A stretch of DNA of 64,000 nucleotides from Lachnospiraceae bacterium (GCA_910575555.1 CAJTFX010000020.1:17383-81382); one strand, 5' to 3'; shown: positions 1-7,762, counted from the stretch's first letter. Made by a program: numbers and translations. Notes: a model not told the origin generated them from the letters alone.

Positions 1-582
1 ATTCCAAGTGCAAGGAAAAGCAATAAGTCACAGGCTGAGTATGTTGATGAGATTAAAGAACTGGCTCGGAAAGCTGCCAATACTACAAGTAAAGCAGAAT
101 TAGAATATATTCATAAGCAGAGGACGGAATTATGTGCAGAATATATGTCCGATGTATCCCCTGACAGAAAGGCATTATACCAACAGGCTAAAAATGCTAT
201 AAAAAGTCAAAGCGGTAATCCAAAATGTCGGGGAAGCGGGGAATTGACATTGCTTGATTTTCTGGAGGCGGCAGAAGGAAAAATCAGTAATCTTGCTGAA
301 AAGAAGTTTACTCTAGCAGGAGGTGGCACACTTGTCTGCCCGATTTTGACAAGCGGAGGACATGGTGCTGACATTTACTATCAAGGTACAAAGGTGCTGA
401 CATATCTCGGATCGGGATACGGATGGGCTTGTGAAAGAACCCCGGCTGAACGGGAAAAAGAAAAGGAATTTTACGGAATTTACTTTAATGAGTACCGTAC
501 CCTAAAGAATGGTAAAGGATCAGAACTGGAGGAACTGCCGGATTATTTGGAAGAGAAGCCATCCTTTGATATGAAAGCATAA
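1..582 (+). CDS. Hypothetical protein, 5' end outside window
   Basis: The frame is open from base 1 to a TAA at 580-582, so at least 193 residues are seen and the start is upstream. An in-frame ATG at 145 has no good ribosome site, which favours a partial gene. The N-terminal half is lysine/glutamate-rich and probably helical. The C-terminal half contains short glycine-rich stretches (AGGGT, TSGGHGAD, LGSGYGW) and an acidic tail. I recognise no family. A strong terminator follows at 607, so it is the last gene of its transcript and separate from the quorum-type cassette that begins at 661. Confidence 0.6.
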   Translation: MPSARKSNKSQAEYVDEIKELARKAANTTSKAELEYIHKQRTELCAEYMSDVSPDRKALYQQAKNAIKSQSGNPKCRGSGELTLLDFLEAAEGKISNLAEKKFTLAGGGTLVCPILTSGGHGADIYYQGTKVLTYLGSGYGWACERTPAEREKEKEFYGIYFNEYRTLKNGKGSELEELPDYLEEKPSFDMKA

Positions 583-606
583 ATATGTAATAGGTAAAAA
601 GAGCGT

Positions 607-647
607 ATCCTCTTGAACTGTAAAGATATCAGGTCAAGAGGATTTTT
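607..647 (+). terminator. Rho-independent terminator of the first gene
   Basis: A perfect 10-bp stem, ATCCTCTTGA (607-616) and TCAAGAGGAT (634-643), is followed by a T run. The same CCTCTTGAA hairpin, then TTGGTCGTTTTCTGCAA, recurs at 3174-3237, so hairpin plus downstream control site look like one duplicated unit. Confidence 0.85.
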
Positions 648-660
648 AATTGTTTATTGG

Positions 661-727
661 TCGTTTTCTGCAAAAAATAGCCACTTTCTGCAAAGGGTAT
701 TGATAATATTCTTTAAATTGTTATGAT
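661..727 (+). promoter_or_regulatory. Tandem TTTCTGCAA site and promoter (site A)
   Basis: TCGTTTTCTGCAA (661-673) and CCACTTTCTGCAA (681-693) are direct repeats with a 20-bp period. Six bases later comes a -35 TTGATA (700-705), a 16-bp spacer and a -10 TATGAT (722-727). The same geometry recurs at other sites in the window, including those before agrA and agrB. Binding by a LytTR-type AgrA regulator is inferred. The promoter drives the genes at 893 and 1674. Confidence 0.75.
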
Positions 728-892
728 ATATGTGCGGAAAGTGGCTGTATATGAAAGACTTATGTAATTATAAGGTCATTTTTTACAAGGTTGGATGACT
801 ACTAATTTTTGATATAATTAAGTCGATATATATTCAAATACATAAAATTAAGGTAAACGGATTTACCTATTTAAAACAGGGAGGTGTTGATA

Positions 893-1651
893 TTGATTAT
901 TGCTGGAACTATAAGAAACAGTGTGAGCCTTGCGACATTAGAAAGTAAATGGCAGCAAAAGAGGCAGGGTATAGGTAAAAGCAATAAGGAAAATCTGACA
1001 GCAGAGGAGCGTGAACTGCAAAGGTTTCAAGAACAGGCGGACAGCATACGGGAAAGTAAGAAATCTACCGACATTGATACGAAACTTGAGGCAGGTGGGC
1101 AGCTTACCGCAGAGGAAATTGAGTATTTAAAGAGAAATGATCCTGAAGCCTTAAAGGAATATGAGGATGTGCAAAGGGAGCGGGCAAGCTACAAAAAGCA
1201 GTTAAAAAACTGTAAGTCTAAGGAAGAAGTAGAAAAGCTGAAAATGACAAAAATGGGGCATTATATGGCGGAGGCAAAGGAGATAACGAATAATCCACAT
1301 ATTCCTAAAGCCAAGAAATATAAGCTTATGAAAAAAATGTTGAAAAAGACTTCTGCTGTTGAAACAGAGCAGGAGAAGTTTTTGCAATCTTCGAGGTATG
1401 CAAAACTTCCTGATGAGGAAAAAGAAGCCAGAAAGAAAGAGCATATTGATGATGAAACACAACAGGAGGAAAAGGAGGGGACTGCATTATCAGATGTATC
1501 ATTGAGTAGAGAAACCATAGATGCTCTGGAAGAGATTAAAAGAATGACAGAAGGGTTTCAACCAAGTATTAGAGCCAGAGCCAATATATCGGAAAGTGTA
1601 ACGAACCAAAATACGAACGTCGTTGCAGGAAGCATAGATTTGAAAATTTAA
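893..1651 (+). CDS. Highly charged helical protein of the agr-linked regulon
   Basis: A 252-residue protein with no signal peptide or membrane segment, dominated by Lys/Glu helices (residues about 30-190), including LTAEERELQRFQEQ and LTAEEIEYLKRNDP. I recognise no domain. TTG at 893 is preferred as start because GGGAGG lies 7-8 bases upstream, while GTG at 884 overlaps that ribosome site. It is the first gene after site A, about 165 bases from the -10, and is followed by the 1674 gene 22 bases later, so the two form an operon. The N-terminus (IIAGTIRNSVSL) is short, hydrophobic and Asn/Ser-containing, loosely like the starts of the other cytoplasmic-type proteins of this regulon. Function unknown. 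Confidence 0.7.
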   Translation: MIIAGTIRNSVSLATLESKWQQKRQGIGKSNKENLTAEERELQRFQEQADSIRESKKSTDIDTKLEAGGQLTAEEIEYLKRNDPEALKEYEDVQRERASYKKQLKNCKSKEEVEKLKMTKMGHYMAEAKEITNNPHIPKAKKYKLMKKMLKKTSAVETEQEKFLQSSRYAKLPDEEKEARKKEHIDDETQQEEKEGTALSDVSLSRETIDALEEIKRMTEGFQPSIRARANISESVTNQNTNVVAGSIDLKI

Positions 1652-1673
1652 ACAGGGATTGGAGGATAAAAGT

Positions 1674-2285
1674 ATGAATATCAATTTTAACTTTACAAAT
1701 TTAACATCGAGATATAATTTGATGTCACAGTTGTTTGGGGCAAAAAAGAACCAAAGCAATGGCTTGTTGAATCCGGCAAATATAATCAATGCCAAAAACC
1801 AGAAAGGCATAGGCATGGCAAATAAGTCTGTAAAGTCGGATAAAGAAATTGAAGAAATTATTTATGAAAGCGGTATTTGTGTAAGAGGAATGATAATGAA
1901 CGGCAAAAGCGAATCAGAAATGCATCAGATGATAGATGTTTCGGAAGAATACCGCCAGAAAATGTTTGATGAATGTAAACGTCATTTTTTGCAGGAAAAT
2001 GGTGTGGCGAATGGAGATACCACAAGACGTTCGGAGGTTTTCCGTGCATATCAGTTAAGCGTCAAGGAGGATGACCGTTTAAAAGGAACATGGTCATTGC
2101 AACAGTATGAAAAGCAATACAGTTCGGCATTTGCTGCAGCAGTAAAAGCAGTAAATCCAAATTGGAAAAATGGAGATCCATTTGATGCAAGTACTTTAGA
2201 TAGCATTACTCGTGAGTCTGTTGAAAGCACATTGGTACAGAGTGGCAATACACTTACAAGAAAAGGTGTCGATTACAGCATATAA
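1674..2285 (+). CDS. Regulon protein with N-terminal SQLFGAKK motif
   Basis: A 203-residue protein without a classical signal peptide. ATG 1674 has GGAGG nine bases upstream; an in-frame TTG at 1659 overlaps the ribosome site and is rejected. The N-terminus is Asn-rich (MNINFNFTNLTSRYN) and runs into SQLFGAKK. A similar start, SILFGKKT, is found in the unrelated-length protein at 42162, also second gene in an operon under the same type of control site. The middle is charged and helical, and the C-terminus ends KGVDYSI. No known domain was recognised. It is probably co-transcribed with the gene at 893 from site A and ends at the terminator at 2297. Function unknown; the shared N-terminus may be an export or targeting signal (inference). 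Confidence 0.75.
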   Translation: MNINFNFTNLTSRYNLMSQLFGAKKNQSNGLLNPANIINAKNQKGIGMANKSVKSDKEIEEIIYESGICVRGMIMNGKSESEMHQMIDVSEEYRQKMFDECKRHFLQENGVANGDTTRRSEVFRAYQLSVKEDDRLKGTWSLQQYEKQYSSAFAAAVKAVNPNWKNGDPFDASTLDSITRESVESTLVQSGNTLTRKGVDYSI

Positions 2286-2296
2286 TTGGCATAGAT

Positions 2297-2333
2297 AAAA
2301 ACGCATCCCTTTATGAGAGATGCGTTTTTAATA
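2297..2333 (+). terminator. Terminator after the 893-2285 operon
   Basis: AAAAACGCATC (2297-2307) pairs with GATGCGTTTTT (2319-2329) around an 11-base loop, with U-rich sequence on the plus strand. Confidence 0.85.
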
Positions 2334-2356
2334 TGTTTGATAAAATAATATTGTTT

Positions 2357-2432
2357 GGGAGTGTAAGAATTTTCCTGTAAGCATTTGTAAAATGTCTGAT
2401 TTATGGGATTTTATGAAAATACTTACACTCCC
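2357..2432. repeat. 18-bp near-perfect inverted repeat between convergent genes
   Basis: GGGAGTGTAAGAATTTTC (2357-2374) and GAAAATACTTACACTCCC (2415-2432) are inverted with one mismatch and flank 40 bases. It lies between the end of the 1674 gene and the end of the minus-strand gene at 2439. No U tract adjoins either arm, so it is not a typical terminator. It could be a tiny non-autonomous element or an RNA hairpin; see findings. Confidence 0.7.
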
Positions 2433-2438
2433 GACTGT

Positions 2439-2927
2439 TTAGTTAAAAGAGTAATTGTAATTTACTTTTAATGTGCAGGTTACTGTTGAGATACCATTTG
2501 AAATAATACCTACTTTCCATGTGCCTTTAGGATCTTCCCCAGTAAAGCCGGAAACGGTGTATGTCGTACTGCTTGTTCCACATGATACATATTTAGTGGC
2601 TCCGGAAGGAGAAGTTACAACCAATCTAAAGGAATCACTCCCGCTGCTTACTCTGCAATAGACAGTAACGGATGTGATGCTTCTTACGTCACCGGAGCAG
2701 CTTCCCGAACTGATATTTGAATAAGATAAAGAGCCCAAAGAATTAAGCTTGCTGGTTATTCCAGAGAAATAATTGCTTCCGCTTGTACCAAGGACTACGG
2801 CATCGTTTACGGTTGCAACAGCAGGAATTTCAGCAGCAGTGTTTTCAGCAGCAGAAACAGGAAGTACTGACATAGCGAACAATAAAATACATGTGATAAG
2901 TAATGTTAATTTTCTTTTGGTTTTCAT
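2439..2927 (-). CDS. Secreted P-domain-like beta-sandwich protein
   Basis: A 162-residue protein with a clear signal peptide: Lys/Arg N-terminus, hydrophobic core, VLPVSAA cleavage site near residue 27. The mature part has a pattern of short beta strands ending DPKGTWKVGIISNG and a terminal YNYSFN, resembling the proprotein-convertase P domain (established motif GTWKL), which is inferred from motif only. It is a paralogue of the protein at 11251, which shares the SGSNxF start, a PSGSWKIW motif and a CYDYSY end. A ribosome site (GGAGG in minus orientation) lies about eight bases before ATG. Its promoter is at 3083-3110 on the minus strand, next to a tandem TTTCTGCA site in reverse orientation. 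Exported; role unknown, possibly adhesion or signalling. Confidence 0.8.
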   Translation of the reverse strand: MKTKRKLTLLITCILLFAMSVLPVSAAENTAAEIPAVATVNDAVVLGTSGSNYFSGITSKLNSLGSLSYSNISSGSCSGDVRSITSVTVYCRVSSGSDSFRLVVTSPSGATKYVSCGTSSTTYTVSGFTGEDPKGTWKVGIISNGISTVTCTLKVNYNYSFN

Positions 2928-3082
2928 TGTTTTATTCCTCCTAAATAAAGTTTTATGATATTGTCATGCATTGCAAAACAAATCTTATGAAAGTGTATAT
3001 TTTTGTTCTGCATTATATCAGGTAAGGTTTGTATTTGTTCATCCCTCCTTTTAACCGTTCCAGATATATATATGACAAGTCT

Positions 3083-3145
3083 AGTATAGCATTTTAATAT
3101 TGCCTGCCAATGCCGTTTTCTGCAATATTTGACCTTTTTCTGCAG
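3083..3145 (-). promoter_or_regulatory. Minus-strand promoter with reversed tandem site (site B)
   Basis: On the minus strand TTGGCA (plus 3105-3110) and TATACT (plus 3083-3088) form a promoter with a 16-bp spacer for the gene ending at 2439. Immediately upstream lie CCGTTTTCTGCAA (3113-3125) and CCTTTTTCTGCAG (3133-3145), a 20-bp-period pair read on the plus strand. The pair is therefore in the opposite orientation to every other copy relative to its promoter. Confidence 0.6.
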
Positions 3146-3173
3146 TGAGATGTGTTATCACAATTATATAAGT

Positions 3174-3219
3174 CCTCTTGAATTGAACTTAGGTTTGATT
3201 CAAGGGGATTTGGGGTTTT
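3174..3219 (+). terminator. Hairpin insulating site C
   Basis: CCTCTTGAAT (3174-3183) pairs with ATTCAAGGGG (3198-3207), one G-U pair, followed by ATTTGGGGTTTT. It is homologous to the hairpin at 607 and sits the same short distance before a tandem control site, so it may insulate that promoter. Confidence 0.55.
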
Positions 3220-3225
3220 GTTGGT

Positions 3226-3291
3226 CGTTTTCTGCAAAAACGGGACACTTTCTGCAAGGGATATTGCCTATCCTTTTTTATGTGTTAAGAT
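3226..3291 (+). promoter_or_regulatory. Tandem TTTCTGCAA site and promoter (site C)
   Basis: CGTTTTCTGCAA (3226-3237) and CACTTTCTGCAA (3246-3257), 20-bp period; six bases on, -35 TTGCCT (3264-3269), 16-bp spacer, -10 TAAGAT (3286-3291). It drives the secreted protein at 3325. Confidence 0.75.
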
Positions 3292-3324
3292 AGAATAACA
3301 AATTGATAGAAAGGTGGAAAATCT

Positions 3325-4806
3325 ATGAAGAGAAGATTTTTATCAGGAATTTTGGCATTGGCAGTGATGTTTTCGTTTTCCAGCGGAATAAGTGCTAATG
3401 CCGCAACACTGGATTCATTACCTGAGAATGTATTATCTGAAAACAGTGGGCAGATGGAGTTTTTGCAAATATCGGATGAGGAAGTGCCTGTGGAAGAGGT
3501 TTCGGAAACAGCACTGAATGTTGCTGACAGAAGTTATGCTGGAGGGCAGCTATCGTTATCAGATGGTGTTACGCCTTATAGTGAAAATGATGATACAGCC
3601 AACACAAGCCCGGATTATGCCTATCTTGTTGAAAATGATATGGTTTATCAGGGAACCATAGATACCGAAGGAGAATATCGGTGGTATGGCTTTGCAGTCA
3701 ATGAAAAAAGTAAAATAACTATCTTTTTGCAGATGGCTGAAACATTGGATGCTGATCTGTATTTGTTTTCATTAGATACAGAAACATATTCTTTGGATCT
3801 GATTGATGGAAGTGCTGCTGAGGGATTGGGTGTAACGGAATATTATGCCCAAGTTCTGGAGCCGGGGATATATTATTTTGCGGTAAATGGATATGAGGGA
3901 ACAGGACAATTTGCATTTGCTTTTTTCCAAAGCTCACAGGACGCAAACTATGAAGTAAATGATGCTCTATCAACGGCAACAAGTGTTTCAATAGGTTCAA
4001 GCTATACCGGGGTAATAGACAGTCCGCTTGATATTGATTTTTATGCATTATCTGTATCAAAAGCATACATTATGAATTATTCCATATCAACATCTAATGG
4101 CTATTCGTTGCTTTTGGCAAATAAGTCAGGAAGCAATGCCGGAATATATTCAGTTGGGAATAGCAGTAATGATGTGCTGATTATGCCGGGAACGTATTAT
4201 TTTGCAGTGTTAAGTGAAGATGATGCTTATTCCGCAACGTCAACGTATACTGTCAATTTTAGAAAGGTAAATGAATTAGCGGCTGATAGTTCTGCTAATA
4301 TAATCGGTATATGTAGCGAGGCGGGAATTGTATTTCAGACCAACAGCTCTGGTTCAGTATATTATGTGAATGGAAACCCGATTGATATTAGCTATTCATA
4401 TTCCAATAGCAGTTCTAATTCGGCAGGTTCCCAGTCATATAACATATCCATAACAGACAGAGACAATGTTCATGTATATTTGGGTGATGATGTATATGCG
4501 CCCTCAGCTATATATTATATGAACTCAACCAGACCTGCTATGAAGGTCAGCAGCAGGGCGGCATTAGAGTTGACATTCTATTCGGATAGCAATTTTTACA
4601 GTGTTCATTGTGTATGTTCCGGTGCATATAAAGATAATCATTTGTGGCAGGATTTTAAAGCTGTAACAGTTATTATTGATCCGGCAACAGGTAAGTTAAT
4701 AGATATAGAAGAGTTTAATTATTATTATGACTATGCAGTCGGTTCAAATTCATTGACATTTACCAGAAGTTATCCGTCCATGACATTATACAAATATGGG
4801 AATTGA
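3325..4806 (+). CDS. Secreted protein with two PPC-like beta domains
   Basis: A 493-residue exported protein with signal peptide MKRRFLSGILALAVMFSF cleaved near residues 24-28 (SANAA). After an acidic linker come two domains (about residues 95-205 and 208-315) with alternating strands and the features of bacterial pre-peptidase C-terminal domains: YRWYGFAV, PGIYYFAVNGYEGTG, then DIDFYALSV and PGTYYFAVLSED. The last 170 residues are Ser/Tyr-rich with no recognised fold. No cell-wall anchor is seen. It stands just after site C, 34 bases from the -10, and is followed within 10 bases by the 4816 gene, so both form an operon. The layout (secreted protein, then cytoplasmic-type protein) repeats at 41259-43364. 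Function unknown; probably cell-surface or released. Confidence 0.8.
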   Translation: MKRRFLSGILALAVMFSFSSGISANAATLDSLPENVLSENSGQMEFLQISDEEVPVEEVSETALNVADRSYAGGQLSLSDGVTPYSENDDTANTSPDYAYLVENDMVYQGTIDTEGEYRWYGFAVNEKSKITIFLQMAETLDADLYLFSLDTETYSLDLIDGSAAEGLGVTEYYAQVLEPGIYYFAVNGYEGTGQFAFAFFQSSQDANYEVNDALSTATSVSIGSSYTGVIDSPLDIDFYALSVSKAYIMNYSISTSNGYSLLLANKSGSNAGIYSVGNSSNDVLIMPGTYYFAVLSEDDAYSATSTYTVNFRKVNELAADSSANIIGICSEAGIVFQTNSSGSVYYVNGNPIDISYSYSNSSSNSAGSQSYNISITDRDNVHVYLGDDVYAPSAIYYMNSTRPAMKVSSRAALELTFYSDSNFYSVHCVCSGAYKDNHLWQDFKAVTVIIDPATGKLIDIEEFNYYYDYAVGSNSLTFTRSYPSMTLYKYGN

Positions 4807-4815
4807 GGTGTGAGA

Positions 4816-5574
4816 ATGAAAATTTCTAACAATATAAATGTTACATCTTCGCTTATTACACAGAGTGATACTAAAAATCAGAGAGAGAATATGCAGACAG
4901 ATGTTAAGCGTATGACAGATCAGCCCGTAAAACTTTCTATTTCTGATGAAGGACAGGAATCTTATCGCAAGAGTATACAAAATGATAGACGGGAAACTTC
5001 TGATGCTGTACTTTATCAGAGAGAACAGTTAAAGAACGAAAAAATCAGTTTTGTAGACTATGGCTATGAAATGTCAAAGAAGGCAGCGCAATTGAATAAA
5101 GATGCTGCTAATGCTAAAAGTAGTGTTTTAAGTGTTGCTGATAGAGCGGACAGTTATGTAGCGGCATATGCAGAATTGTATGATGAAATTGTGCAGGGTT
5201 ATGAGAACGGGACACGGGAAATATATGTAGCAGATGAAAACGGGACACATAAACTCACAAAAGATGAGGAGTTAAGTGCGTTGGATGCAGCATATACAAA
5301 AACGGTAGATGATTTTGTTACAATGGAAAAAACCAATCAACATGCTCGTGGGATTATCAGTGAAGAAATGGAAAAAATATCTAAAATCAGTTCACGGGCA
5401 ACTTCGGCAACTGATTTTTTGAAAGAACAAAAAGCAAGAGGAACGGAAACAGTTCCTGAAAATCTAAACGAGAAGATGTATAATGCAATTGCTTCCTTTA
5501 AGGAGAAATACGCAATGTTTAACCCTAATGCAGATACATTATCACAGTTGTTGATGGGTGTTAAGATTTCATAG
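4816..5574 (+). CDS. Cytoplasmic-type charged protein of the regulon
   Basis: A 252-residue protein with no signal peptide. ATG 4816 is chosen because GAGGTG lies six bases upstream; an in-frame GTG at 4810 overlaps it. The N-terminus (MKISNNINVTSSLITQ) is Asn/Ser-rich, as in the proteins at 1674 and 42162. Residues about 38-50 (VKLSISDEGQES) resemble DTVTISSTGKEM in the 42162 protein, so the two may be distant relatives. The middle is alpha-helical and probably coiled (about 60-200), and the C-terminus ends SQLLMGVKIS. It is second gene of the site C operon, after a secreted protein. Function unknown. Confidence 0.75.
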   Translation: MKISNNINVTSSLITQSDTKNQRENMQTDVKRMTDQPVKLSISDEGQESYRKSIQNDRRETSDAVLYQREQLKNEKISFVDYGYEMSKKAAQLNKDAANAKSSVLSVADRADSYVAAYAELYDEIVQGYENGTREIYVADENGTHKLTKDEELSALDAAYTKTVDDFVTMEKTNQHARGIISEEMEKISKISSRATSATDFLKEQKARGTETVPENLNEKMYNAIASFKEKYAMFNPNADTLSQLLMGVKIS

Positions 5575-5617
5575 TGGTGTAATCCACAAGCTTTATGAAG
5601 TGTAGATGTTGGACTGT

Positions 5618-5657
5618 ATCAAAGGGAACAGGAGATGTTAAACCTGTTCCCTTTGAT
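5618..5657. terminator. Bidirectional terminator, overlapping the 5638 gene end
   Basis: A perfect 15-bp stem, ATCAAAGGGAACAGG (5618-5632) and CCTGTTCCCTTTGAT (5643-5657), lies between convergent genes. It includes the last codons of the minus-strand gene ending at 5638. U tracts on either side are weak. Confidence 0.7.
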
Positions 5658-6423
5658 TATCAATTTCTTCTAATACCGCTTTTACACTAGGTAATATTGC
5701 CGAAGGCATACTCACAATATATTCTTCAGAGCAGGCTCGTAGCTTTGAAATAGTATCAATCCGATATTTTCTGCTTATTTTCTGAGCAATTTTTCCTGAT
5801 AAGAGTTCAAACAGATACTGATCTTCCCATGCTTGAAAGACAACCCCATTATCCTTTAAGATATAATATGCTTTCATGGTGTCGTAGTAGTAGTGCTGGC
5901 ATATGATATGTAAATCGTGCGTGGTTATTTTGTTGAAATCGTCGATAGAAGCAATATTGTACTTATAAAGTGTTTCGTAGTGTCTTGAAGTAAAAGGTAA
6001 GTGATATGGAGCCAAATTCTCCCTGATACTATGTACAGAACGCAGCTCTATATGGTGTTCCTGACATATTTTTTCAAGCTCAATCATTGTTTGATCTCCA
6101 AGATTGCGCAAACATGCAAGTTCCTCTTTGGAGCATAGAGATAATTGGGATAAGTAGAGGAAATAATTTCTCTCAAGAATATGGAAGAGCCTTTTAGACA
6201 TAGGTACATCATAAATTGACACTGTATTATCTGGGGGCAGTAAATATCCGGCATCATTAAGTTCCCTAATAATAGAATAAATACGGTGGCGTTGAATGGG
6301 GAACTTTTGTATCAAAGATACATAGTCATGACCGTCCAGATCGGAAACCATAGTAAAGCCCAGTTCATGAAGGGTATTCTTAGCAGGGTAGGAAAGCTTC
6401 AAATCATCTATATGTAAATCCAT
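5638..6423 (-). CDS. Free-standing RNA polymerase alpha-CTD-like protein
   Basis: A 261-residue protein with helix-hairpin-helix motifs of the RNA polymerase alpha C-terminal domain. The N-terminal copy (about 5-35) has LHELGFTMVSDL. A second, clearer copy (about 70-118) has LSLCSKEELACLRNLGDQT followed by MIELEKICQE, matching the family's SEEDLLKVRNLGKKSLEEI. A third, weaker copy lies near 130-175. No alpha N-terminal domain is present. It is about 50% similar by eye to the gene at 7004, sharing the YDVPMSKRL segment. A tandem TTTCTGCAA-type site sits before its promoter at 6448-6516. Such proteins could bind DNA or transcription factors and redirect polymerase (inference); the biochemical role is not established. 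Confidence 0.75.
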   Translation of the reverse strand: MDLHIDDLKLSYPAKNTLHELGFTMVSDLDGHDYVSLIQKFPIQRHRIYSIIRELNDAGYLLPPDNTVSIYDVPMSKRLFHILERNYFLYLSQLSLCSKEELACLRNLGDQTMIELEKICQEHHIELRSVHSIRENLAPYHLPFTSRHYETLYKYNIASIDDFNKITTHDLHIICQHYYYDTMKAYYILKDNGVVFQAWEDQYLFELLSGKIAQKISRKYRIDTISKLRACSEEYIVSMPSAILPSVKAVLEEIDNQREQV

Positions 6424-6447
6424 AATTTTATACTCCTTTATTCATCC

Positions 6448-6516
6448 ATTTTACTCGTAATAGAAACAGATTTGCAATATATTTTTCAGAAAATGGCAAA
6501 TTTTAGCAGGAAACGG
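6448..6516 (-). promoter_or_regulatory. Tandem site and promoter for the alpha-CTD-like gene (site J)
   Basis: Read on the minus strand: CCGTTTCCTGCT (plus 6505-6516) and CCATTTTCTGAAA (plus 6484-6496), in the same register as the other pairs. Six bases later comes TTGCAA (plus 6472-6477), an 18-bp spacer and TAAAAT (plus 6448-6453). More degenerate than sites A, C, G and I, but the geometry agrees. Confidence 0.55.
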
Positions 6517-6720
6517 ATATAGAATATCTATATTATCTGTAATGACAGAAAGAATAGTTTTGATAGTGCAGTATTACTCTGCATGAAATAAAACTATTTA
6601 TTGACCGTTTTCTGCAATAAAAATTACATAAAGTGGACTAAAACAAGTCCCTTTTCGATAGCTCTATTGAATACAATACTCTAAAAAGAACCGAAATGGG
6701 TTCAGAAGTGTGGTGATGAT

Positions 6721-6954
6721 ATGGAGCAGAAAATAAAGCAGGACGAAATATTTATCGGGCGGAACATAAGGCGCATCAGAAAAGAAAAGGGGATACGGCA
6801 GACGGAAATGGTAGCATTGATGCAGTTAGAGAATGTACCTATGACCAGGGAAGCGTTAGTGAAGATAGAAAGGGGAATACAGCATATACAGGCGTCACAG
6901 CTTAGGGCGATCAGAAATGTATTGGAAACAACATATGATGAGCTGTTGAAATAA
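6721..6954 (+). CDS. Small XRE-family helix-turn-helix regulator
   Basis: A 77-residue protein that is almost entirely one Cro/CI-type helix-turn-helix domain: IGRNIRRIRKEKGIRQTEMV leads to the recognition helix around MTREALVKIERG, with a stabilising C-terminal helix (LRAIRNVLETTYDELL). The start has a GTGGTGAT stretch about six bases upstream. It lies alone between the two minus-strand alpha-CTD-like genes. The upstream region (6601-6620) holds TTGACCGTTTTCTGCAA, only a half copy of the tandem site, so its control may differ. It is followed by a weak hairpin. The target is unknown; the divergent alpha-CTD-like genes are obvious candidates. Confidence 0.8.
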   Translation: MEQKIKQDEIFIGRNIRRIRKEKGIRQTEMVALMQLENVPMTREALVKIERGIQHIQASQLRAIRNVLETTYDELLK

Positions 6955-6955
6955 A

Positions 6956-6988
6956 ACGACAGATCGGGTGTGACCTGTCATTTTATTA
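6956..6988 (+). terminator. Weak terminator after the XRE gene
   Basis: ACGACAG and CTGTC (6975-6979) flank a 12-base loop, followed by ATTTTATT. The stem is short and imperfect. Confidence 0.45.
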
Positions 6989-7003
6989 ACATATTTTACA
7001 TAT

Positions 7004-7762
7004 CTATCCGATTGATAACAATTCTTTAATTGCCGTTGCAAATGAATTTGAAGAGGAAAGGCTTTCTTTCAGCGTATATTCATTACAGTCCGGCATTTGT
7101 GAAAGCATACTGATTTTATGCTTTTTCCATAACAGGGTAGCATTTTTTTCTGGCAGAATCTCAAAAATGAATTTATCATGCCAGTTTTCAAATACAATCC
7201 CGTTTTCCTTCAAAATGAAATAGGTCTGCATGGCAAGGATGTAATTCTCTTGGCATATAAGGTAAAGGTCATTGGCTGTCATATGTTTAAAGTCATCTAA
7301 GCAGGACATGTTGTTTTGGAACAGCATGGGGTAAATTTTTGAGGGAAACTGGTATTTATCAAAATATTCTTTGATTGACAGCATTGATCGTATTTCAATA
7401 TTGTACTCTTGACAAATTTGTTCCAATTCTAAGATGGTTTTTTCCCCTAAATTCCGAAAATGCAGAATATCTTCTTTAGAATAGGAAGAAAGCTGCGAAA
7501 GATACATAACACCATTTCGTATGAGGGCGTTCTGCAATCGTTTCGACATAGGTACATCATAGATTGATATTTCATTATTTGGCGGCAGCAGATAACCTAA
7601 AGCGTTTAATTCGTCAATCAGTGGTTCAATATTATAGTTTTTAGGGAACCTATTTATCAGAGTAATATAGTTTTGTCCTGTCAGTTCCGAAACCATTGTC
7701 AAGCCTATGCTTTTTAAGGCAGATTTGGAGGCGGCAGAAATGTCTAAGTCTTGAATTTTCAT
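7004..7762 (-). CDS. Second free-standing alpha-CTD-like protein
   Basis: A 252-residue paralogue of the 5638 product. The N-terminal helix-hairpin-helix is near residues 5-30 (LKSIGLTMVSEL). The best alpha-CTD-like motif is at about 68-118 (LSSYSKEDILHFRNLGEKT, then ILELEQICQEY). The linker YDVPMSKRL is conserved between the two. The C-terminal third (VFENWHDKFIFEILP) also aligns with its paralogue, so the two arose by duplication. The ribosome site AGGAGC precedes ATG. A TATACT -10 lies at about 7821-7826 on the minus strand, but I see no convincing tandem TTTCTGCAA pair here. Predicted soluble DNA-binding or polymerase-associated protein; function unknown. Confidence 0.75.
   Translation of the reverse strand: MKIQDLDISAASKSALKSIGLTMVSELTGQNYITLINRFPKNYNIEPLIDELNALGYLLPPNNEISIYDVPMSKRLQNALIRNGVMYLSQLSSYSKEDILHFRNLGEKTILELEQICQEYNIEIRSMLSIKEYFDKYQFPSKIYPMLFQNNMSCLDDFKHMTANDLYLICQENYILAMQTYFILKENGIVFENWHDKFIFEILPEKNATLLWKKHKISMLSQMPDCNEYTLKESLSSSNSFATAIKELLSIG

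Noticed and set aside
6601..6635. TTTTCTGCAA copy before the XRE gene at 6721 as a further regulon site
   Set aside because: Only one half is present; no partner 20 bp away on either side.
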